Source of the DNA: Comamonas sp.
GTDB lineage: Bacteria; Pseudomonadota; Gammaproteobacteria; Burkholderiales; Burkholderiaceae_C
Direction: 5' to 3'
Length of the DNA: 10,715 nt
NCBI GenBank assembly: GCA_019236485.1
Contig: JAFAIY010000245.1
Span: 1-10,715, forward strand
Position numbers and translations under genes: made by a program. How positions within the stretch are numbered: the stretch's first letter is position 1; each line of letters begins with the position of its first letter. Shown piece after piece: positions 6,871-10,715 of the stretch. The notes under the pieces are model-generated. The model made no database searches. It was not told the origin of the DNA and saw only the letters and a list, made by a program, of their open reading frames with translations.

Positions 6871-8121
6871 TTATTGGTAAGAGCGCGCGTCCTCGACCAC
6901 CTTGCCGTCGTTGGGCAGGCTGCCCGGCGCCACCATCTGCACCTCGCCGCGCAGCTTGGTCACTTCGCGCAGCGCATCCACCACCTGCTGGGCGAAGCCC
7001 GGGGCGGTCTCGGTGGTTTCCACCAGCAGCTGCATGCGGTCGTTGGCCATTTCCCCCGTGACCACCAGGCGCGCCTTGCCGATCTGAGGGAAACGCCGCA
7101 CCACCTCGGCCACCTGCTTGGCGTGCACAAACATGCCGCGCACCTTGGCCGCCTGGTCGGCCCGGCCCAGCCAGCCTTTGATGCGCGCATTGCTGCGGCC
7201 CGTGGGGCAGAGGCCGGGCAGATAGGCCGAGAGGTCGCCGGTGCCGAAGCGGATCAGCGGATAGTCGGGATTGAGGCTGGTGACCACCAGTTCGCCGACC
7301 TCGCCCTCGGCCACCAGATCGCCCGTGCCGGGGCGCACGATCTCCACGATCACCTCTTCGTCCAGCACCAGGCCTTCGCGGGCGCTGGTCTCGTAGGCGA
7401 TCAGGCCCAGGTCGGCCGTGCCATAGCTTTGGTAGGCATCGATGCCATGCTCCAGCATCCAGTCGCGCAGCGAGGGCGGAAAAGCCTCGCCGCTGACCAT
7501 GGCCTTGCTCAGGCTGGGCAGCTTCACGCCCATCTCCTGTGCCTTCTCGACGATGATCTTGAGAAAGCTCGGCGTGCCCACATAGCCTGCGGGCCGCAGA
7601 TCGGCCATGGCCTGCACCTGCTGCTCCGTCTGGCCCGTGCCGCCCGCAAACACCGTGCAGCCCAGTGCATGGGCGCCGGTTTCCATCATCGAGCCCGCGG
7701 GCACAAAATGGTAGGAAAAGCAGTTGTGCACCAGCTCGCCGGCCCTGAAGCCCGCCGCATGCATGGCGCGCGCCATGCGCCAGTAGTCGGCGCGGCGGCT
7801 TTCGGGTTCGTAGATCGGGCCGGGGCTCGCAAACAGGCGCGGCATATGCTGGCCGACGGCGATCGCGTTGAAGCCGCCGAAGATCTGCTGCGGCCGGTGC
7901 GCGGCCTGGCGTTCCAGCAGCTCGCTCTTGCGCGTGACGGGCAGCCGGGCCAGGGCGCTGCGGCTGGCGATGCCTGGCGCGTCCACGCCCTGCAGAATTT
8001 CGGCAAACGCCGGGCTGCGCTGCTGGGCATGGGCGATCTGCTGCGGCAGCCGCGCCATCAGCTCTGCCTCGCGCTGCTCGGGAGCGCGGGTTTCCAGGGT
8101 GTCATAGAACTGGCTCATCAT
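6871..8121 (-). CDS. PaaK-like adenylate-forming CoA ligase with altered P-loop
   Basis: A 416-residue member of the phenylacetate-CoA ligase family. Such cytosolic enzymes activate a carboxylic acid with ATP to an acyl-adenylate and then form the CoA thioester. Supporting motifs are YGTADLG (233-239, adenine/substrate motif), RFGTGDLSAYL (291-301, Asp296 for ribose), RIKGWLGRADQAAKVRG (hinge motif, ~313-329), and a late NDGKVVEDAR with Lys407 as the probable catalytic lysine. The glycine-rich phosphate loop, normally SSGTTGKP in PaaK, reads FASPGPIYEPE here (97-107), so its Ser/Thr-Gly pattern is mostly gone. AGGAG (8130-8126) stands 4 bases before ATG 8121 and 7 before ATG 8118, so either of the paired ATGs may start it. 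It is downstream of the transporter genes on the same strand. The substrate is unknown; an aromatic or other carboxylic acid imported by the transporter is a reasonable guess. Confidence 0.85.
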   Translation of the reverse strand: MMSQFYDTLETRAPEQREAELMARLPQQIAHAQQRSPAFAEILQGVDAPGIASRSALARLPVTRKSELLERQAAHRPQQIFGGFNAIAVGQHMPRLFASPGPIYEPESRRADYWRMARAMHAAGFRAGELVHNCFSYHFVPAGSMMETGAHALGCTVFAGGTGQTEQQVQAMADLRPAGYVGTPSFLKIIVEKAQEMGVKLPSLSKAMVSGEAFPPSLRDWMLEHGIDAYQSYGTADLGLIAYETSAREGLVLDEEVIVEIVRPGTGDLVAEGEVGELVVTSLNPDYPLIRFGTGDLSAYLPGLCPTGRSNARIKGWLGRADQAAKVRGMFVHAKQVAEVVRRFPQIGKARLVVTGEMANDRMQLLVETTETAPGFAQQVVDALREVTKLRGEVQMVAPGSLPNDGKVVEDARSYQ

Positions 8122-8155
8122 CGATCTCCTGCACGCATTTCAAGAAATTTGAGCG

Positions 8156-8204
8156 AAAAATGCCTGAACCGCAGCTGTGGCATGCGGTAGCAGCTATGAA
8201 TTTG
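8156..8204 (-). repeat. ~50-base palindromic intergenic element, copy A
   Basis: This lies in the gap between the LivF-type gene and the CoA ligase gene. Read on the minus strand it runs CAAATTCATAGCT, a stem ACCGC...GCGGT, TTCAGGC, ATTTTT. Copy B (9151-9203, plus strand) has the same anchors in the same order and spacing: CAAAAT, ATAGCT, CGC...GCG, TTGAGGC, GATTTTTT. From memory, elements of this layout are common between genes in Comamonadaceae. No transposase is present, so if mobile it would depend on outside functions. Confidence 0.55.
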
Positions 8205-8295
8205 GCGGTTGTTCGGGATTGCTTCCGTTTCGGGATCGAGCGCCGGCCCTGTCGGCTAGCCTGGTACGCGGGCGCCTGATCCGTCTACGGAGCGG

Positions 8296-9135
8296 TCAGG
8301 CCAGCCAGCGCTTGCGGCGCTTGTAGCTTTTCACGTCCTTGAAGCTCTTGCGTTCGCCGCCGCCCACGCCCAGGTAGAACTCCTTGACGTCCTCGTTGCT
8401 GGCCAGGTCGCTGGCCTTGCCGTCCATCACGATGCGGCCGCTTTCCATGATGTAGCCGTAGTCCGCGTACTTGAGCGCCATATTGGTGTTCTGCTCGGCC
8501 AGCAGGAAAGTGACTTTTTCCTTGCTGTTGAGGTCTTTGACGATGTGGAACACCTCGTCCACAATCTGTGGCGCCAGGCCCATCGAGGGCTCGTCGAGCA
8601 GCACCATGCGCGGGTTGCTCATCAGCGCACGGCCTATGGCGCACATCTGCTGCTCGCCGCCCGAGGTGTAGGCAGCCTGGCTGGTGCGCCGGGTCTTGAG
8701 GCGCGGGAAGTAGTTGTAGACCTTCTCGAGGTTGGCGGCGATCTCGCCCTTGTCGCTGCGCGTGTAGCTGCCGGTCATCAGGTTCTCTTCGATGGTCAGG
8801 TGGGCGAAGCAGTGGCGTCCCTCCATGACCTGGACCACGCCGCGCTTGACCAGCTCGGCCGGCGAGAGATTGGCGATCTGCTCGCCCTCCAGCGTGATGC
8901 CGCCCTTGGTCACCTCGCCGCGCTCGCCCTTGAGCAGATTGGAGATGGCGCGCAAGGTGGTGGTCTTGCCCGCGCCGTTGCCGCCCAGCAGGGCGACGAT
9001 GCTCTGGTGCGGCACCTTGAGCGAGACGCCCTTGAGCACCAGGATCACATGGTTGTAGATGACCTCGATGCCATTGACTTCCACCAGTGGCGCGGTCTGG
9101 GCAGGGGTGGAAACGGTTTGCGGGGTATCGCTCAT
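8296..9135 (-). CDS. livF: LivF-type ABC transporter ATP-binding protein
   Basis: Cytosolic ATPase subunit of a branched-chain-amino-acid-type (HAAT) importer, 279 residues. Motifs in order: Walker A GGNGAGKT (51-58), Q-loop Gln102 in VVQVMEGRHCF, ABC signature TSGGEQQM (157-164; the usual Leu before SGG is Thr), Walker B VLLDEPSMGLAP (178-189), and LLAEQN with Gln214 where many ABC ATPases have His, as is usual in LivF. An unusual basic tail (about 260-279, KSYKRRKRW) follows the core. ATG 9135 is chosen because AGGTGA lies 4 bases upstream. An in-frame TTG at 9153 would add six residues but sits inside a palindromic element. Its partner LivG and both permeases are not in the window. The gap to the binding-protein gene is 203 bases and is filled with palindromic elements, which may lower or stabilise its expression relative to the binding protein. 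Confidence 0.92.
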   Translation of the reverse strand: MSDTPQTVSTPAQTAPLVEVNGIEVIYNHVILVLKGVSLKVPHQSIVALLGGNGAGKTTTLRAISNLLKGERGEVTKGGITLEGEQIANLSPAELVKRGVVQVMEGRHCFAHLTIEENLMTGSYTRSDKGEIAANLEKVYNYFPRLKTRRTSQAAYTSGGEQQMCAIGRALMSNPRMVLLDEPSMGLAPQIVDEVFHIVKDLNSKEKVTFLLAEQNTNMALKYADYGYIMESGRIVMDGKASDLASNEDVKEFYLGVGGGERKSFKDVKSYKRRKRWLA

Positions 9136-9150
9136 GCTGTCACCTAAACT

Positions 9151-9203
9151 CAAAATAGATAGCTTTCTGCGCTTGATGGATAAGCGTTTGAGGCCGATTT
9201 TTT
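9151..9203 (+). repeat. ~50-base palindromic intergenic element, copy B
   Basis: This lies immediately upstream of the LivF-type gene and in its leader RNA. On the plus strand it shows CAAAATAGATAGCT, then a stem CGCTT / AAGCG around GATGGAT, then TTGAGGC and GATTTTTT. It shares ordered anchors with copy A (8156-8204) but is in the opposite orientation. It lies only about 15 bases before the LivF ATG, so the hairpin would form next to the ribosome-binding site. Confidence 0.6.
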
Positions 9204-9227
9204 GTAAATCCGGTTGCGACGGGACGA

Positions 9228-9350
9228 GCCTTGCTCGGAGACATCAAGCAAGGGCCTGGGCCGGCCGCGCCGCCCCGCAGCAAGGATGTCGTCCCCCTCA
9301 GGCGCTCAGCGCCAGAGAGGGGGAAGGCACGCAGTGCCTCAGGGGGTGCA
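9228..9350 (-). repeat. GC-rich complex palindromic element overlapping the binding-protein stop codon
   Basis: Several nested inverted repeats fill this stretch: CCTTGCT / AGCAAGG (9229-9235 and 9247-9253), GACATC / GATGTC (9240-9245 and 9285-9290), CCCCCTC / GAGGGGG (9293-9299 and 9317-9323) enclosing GGCGC / GCGCC, and AGGCAC / GTGCCT (9325-9330 and 9334-9339). On the minus strand it opens CACCCCCTGAGGCAC, and the TGA in this motif is the stop codon of the binding-protein gene. I recall similar GC-rich elements in Comamonadaceae intergenic regions, but could not check this. Confidence 0.6.
9293..9339 (-). terminator. tandem hairpins, possible partial terminator or mRNA stabiliser
   Basis: On the minus strand two hairpins directly follow the stop of the binding-protein gene: AGGCAC-TGC-GTGCCT, then CCCCCTC...GAGGGGG enclosing GGCGC-TGA-GCGCC. 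The following bases (ACGACATCC) have no T tract, so attenuation or protection of the upstream message is as likely as termination. Such a structure would fit the high binding-protein to ATPase ratio of ABC importers. Confidence 0.45.
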
Positions 9351-10655
9351 GCTTCTCACCTTGATGTTCTTTTCCTTGGCGTACTTGTCCGCGTACTCCT
9401 TGTAGAGCGGCTCGACCAGGGACTTGTCGGCCTGGTACCAGTCCGAAGTCACCTTGAACTTGCTGCCGTCCCAGGTGGCGATGCGCTGCCAGTCGGCGCC
9501 CAGGTGGTTGTCGCAGCTGGTCTTGATGGGGCGGATGATCTTGCCGAAGCCCAGCTCGTTGAGGCGCTCCTGGGTCAGGTTCAGGTTCTCCAGGCCCCAG
9601 CGCACCTGCTCGGGCGTCATCACCTTGCCCTTGCCGAACTTCTCCTGCGCGGTGCGTATGGCCTCGACCTGCAGCATGGAGATCACCATGCCGCGGGTGT
9701 GAGCGAGCTGGCCCAGTTCCTTGGCGTCCTTGCCCGTGCCCTGGCCCTTGTCGTAGATCTGGGCCTTGACCTCGTCATGGATCTTGTCGTGGTCGGCCGT
9801 GTTGTGGATGGTCACGGTGTTGTAGCCCTTGGCGCCCGCGCCAATGTCCTTCACGTCATGGTCGGAGCCGCCCCACCACACCGCATACATCTTCTCGCGC
9901 GGATAGCCTGTGGCCTGGGCTTCGCGCACGGCCGTGGGGGTCATCACGCCGGCCGACCACAGCAGCACATAGTCGGGGCGGTTCTGGCGGATCTGCAGCC
10001 AGGTGGACTTCTGCTCCACGCCGGGTGCCGTCACCGGCAGCAGCATCAGCTCGAAGCCGTCCCGGGCGGCGCGCTTTTGCAGCAGCGCGATAGGCTCCTT
10101 GCCATAGGGGGAGTCGTGATAGACCAGGGCGATCTTCTTGCCCTTGAGGCTGCCTTTTTCCTTCTTGGTGATGTCCTGGATGATGGAGTCGGCAGCGGTC
10201 CAGTAATTGCCCAGCAGCGGGAAGTTCCATTCGAAGACCTTGCCGTCCACCGACTGCGACAGGCCGTAGCCGGGAGTCACCACGGGCATCTTGTCGCCGG
10301 GCGCCTTGTCGGTCACGGCAAAGGTGATGCCGGTGGACTGGGTGTCGAAGCCCGAGGCGCCGCCGTCCTTGTTCTTCAGGCGCTCATAGCATTCCACGCC
10401 CTTGGCCGTGTCGTAGGCGGTCTCGCATTCCTCGTACTTGATCTTCACACCGTTGATGCCGCCCTTGGCATTGACCAGCTTCAGATAGTCCTGCTTGCCG
10501 TCGGCCCATGGAATGCCCAGGGGCGCGAACTGGCCGGTGCGGTAGACCAGCAGCGGCACGAATTGTTCCTGGGCCTGGGCGGCCGGCGAAGCCATCAAAC
10601 CACCCATGCCGGCTGCCACGGTGGCGGCGGCAATCGCAATCTTCTTGAACATCAT
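9339..10655 (-). CDS. HAAT-family ABC transporter substrate-binding protein
   Basis: Periplasmic binding protein of a branched-chain-amino-acid-type importer (LivK-like fold), 438 residues. The Sec signal peptide ends AQA at residue 28. The mature part has EQFVPLLVYRTGQFAPLGIPW, then GGINGVKIKYEECE (65-78) and CYERLK, typical of the large HAAT subfamily seen beside CoA ligases. Further on are KKIALVYHDSPYGKE (173-187), a lobe-crossing strand, and YPREKMYAVWWGG (251-263). Cysteines are at 77, 89, 381 and 436. ATG 10655 is chosen because AAGGAG (10668-10663) stands 7 bases upstream; ATG 10652 and TTG 10658 adjoin it. The last codons and the TGA coincide with the edge of a GC-rich palindromic element, so the tail RSCTP may not be ancestral. 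It is followed by livF and the CoA ligase gene on the same strand. The ligand is unknown; the context suggests a carboxylic acid rather than an amino acid. Confidence 0.9.
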   Translation of the reverse strand: MMFKKIAIAAATVAAGMGGLMASPAAQAQEQFVPLLVYRTGQFAPLGIPWADGKQDYLKLVNAKGGINGVKIKYEECETAYDTAKGVECYERLKNKDGGASGFDTQSTGITFAVTDKAPGDKMPVVTPGYGLSQSVDGKVFEWNFPLLGNYWTAADSIIQDITKKEKGSLKGKKIALVYHDSPYGKEPIALLQKRAARDGFELMLLPVTAPGVEQKSTWLQIRQNRPDYVLLWSAGVMTPTAVREAQATGYPREKMYAVWWGGSDHDVKDIGAGAKGYNTVTIHNTADHDKIHDEVKAQIYDKGQGTGKDAKELGQLAHTRGMVISMLQVEAIRTAQEKFGKGKVMTPEQVRWGLENLNLTQERLNELGFGKIIRPIKTSCDNHLGADWQRIATWDGSKFKVTSDWYQADKSLVEPLYKEYADKYAKEKNIKVRSCTP

Positions 10656-10677
10656 CAACTGTCTCCTTGGGTTGTAT

Positions 10678-10691
10678 GGGACTGAAGTCCC
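10678..10691 (-). promoter_or_regulatory. small hairpin upstream of the binding-protein gene
   Basis: A perfect inverted repeat GGGAC-TGAA-GTCCC lies 23 bases upstream of the ATG and 9 bases before the ribosome-binding site AAGGAG. It would fold in the leader RNA or be an operator. Its role is unknown, and the sequence ends before any promoter can be judged. Confidence 0.3.
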
Positions 10692-10715
10692 GGACAGGCA
10701 CTCTGTGGTGTCTTG

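Noticed and set aside
7810..7833. Interpretation of the CoA ligase as a pseudogene because its phosphate loop is altered
   Set aside because: The frame is intact over normal family length, other active-site motifs are preserved and it has a good ribosome-binding site.
6874..8190. Open frame of 438 codons opposite the CoA ligase gene
   Set aside because: It is a His/Ala/Gly-rich antisense shadow with no domain and no ribosome-binding site.
8205..8295. Possible short hairpin (TCCG-TCTA-CGGA near 8280-8291) as terminator of the livF gene
   Set aside because: The stem has only 4 bp and no T tract; too weak to annotate.
9231..10685. Open frame of 484 codons opposite the substrate-binding protein gene
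   Set aside because: It is a shadow of a real gene, and its beginning runs through the GC-rich palindromic element.
1..10715. CRISPR array, tRNA or rRNA gene, transposase, integrase or phage gene
   Set aside because: No regularly spaced direct repeats, no cloverleaf-like sequence and no protein motif of these kinds were seen on either strand.

Overview
The window looks like chromosomal DNA of a beta-proteobacterium of the family Comamonadaceae (Comamonas/Delftia-like). This rests on three things: strongly GC-rich codon third positions, the gene families present (an orphan Bug receptor, a HAAT-type amino/organic acid transporter beside a CoA ligase, DUF1840), and intergenic palindromic elements of a style I recall from Comamonadaceae. 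The genus assignment is inference, because no rRNA or marker gene is present.

Layout. Bases 1-203 hold the 3' end of an acyl-CoA-binding protein gene (+). A strong bidirectional hairpin (224-262) separates it from two minus-strand genes. These are an EptA/MCR-family phosphoethanolamine transferase (280-1974) and, upstream of it, a lipoprotein metallo-aminopeptidase of the PF10023 type (2029-3246). Only 30 bases away, a plus-strand block starts: an unknown membrane-anchored protein (3277-3894), cyclopropane-fatty-acid synthase (4016-5278) and a DUF1840 protein (5290-5622). A 12-bp-stem terminator (5644-5671) closes this block. The rest is on the minus strand. In transcription order it is a periplasmic branched-chain-type substrate-binding protein (10655-9339), a LivF-type ABC ATPase (9135-8296), a PaaK-like adenylate-forming CoA ligase (8121-6871) and an orphan Bug (TctC) receptor (6682-5690). 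The two permeases and LivG expected for the transporter are not in the window and may lie beyond base 10715.

How the genes fit together. The left half is largely about the cell envelope: lipid A headgroup modification, an outer-membrane lipoprotein peptidase and membrane lipid cyclopropanation. The right half suggests uptake of a carboxylic acid, possibly aromatic, followed by activation to its CoA thioester.

Most of this is ordinary housekeeping or accessory content, and I do not see a clear undescribed defence or mobile system. The most interesting non-genic signal is a set of small palindromic elements. Related ~50-base elements sit in both gene gaps of the transporter/ligase cluster. A GC-rich double hairpin supplies the stop codon of the binding-protein gene. 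A possible third copy of the ~50-base element is read through in frame inside the aminopeptidase gene. The CoA ligase also lacks the usual P-loop sequence.
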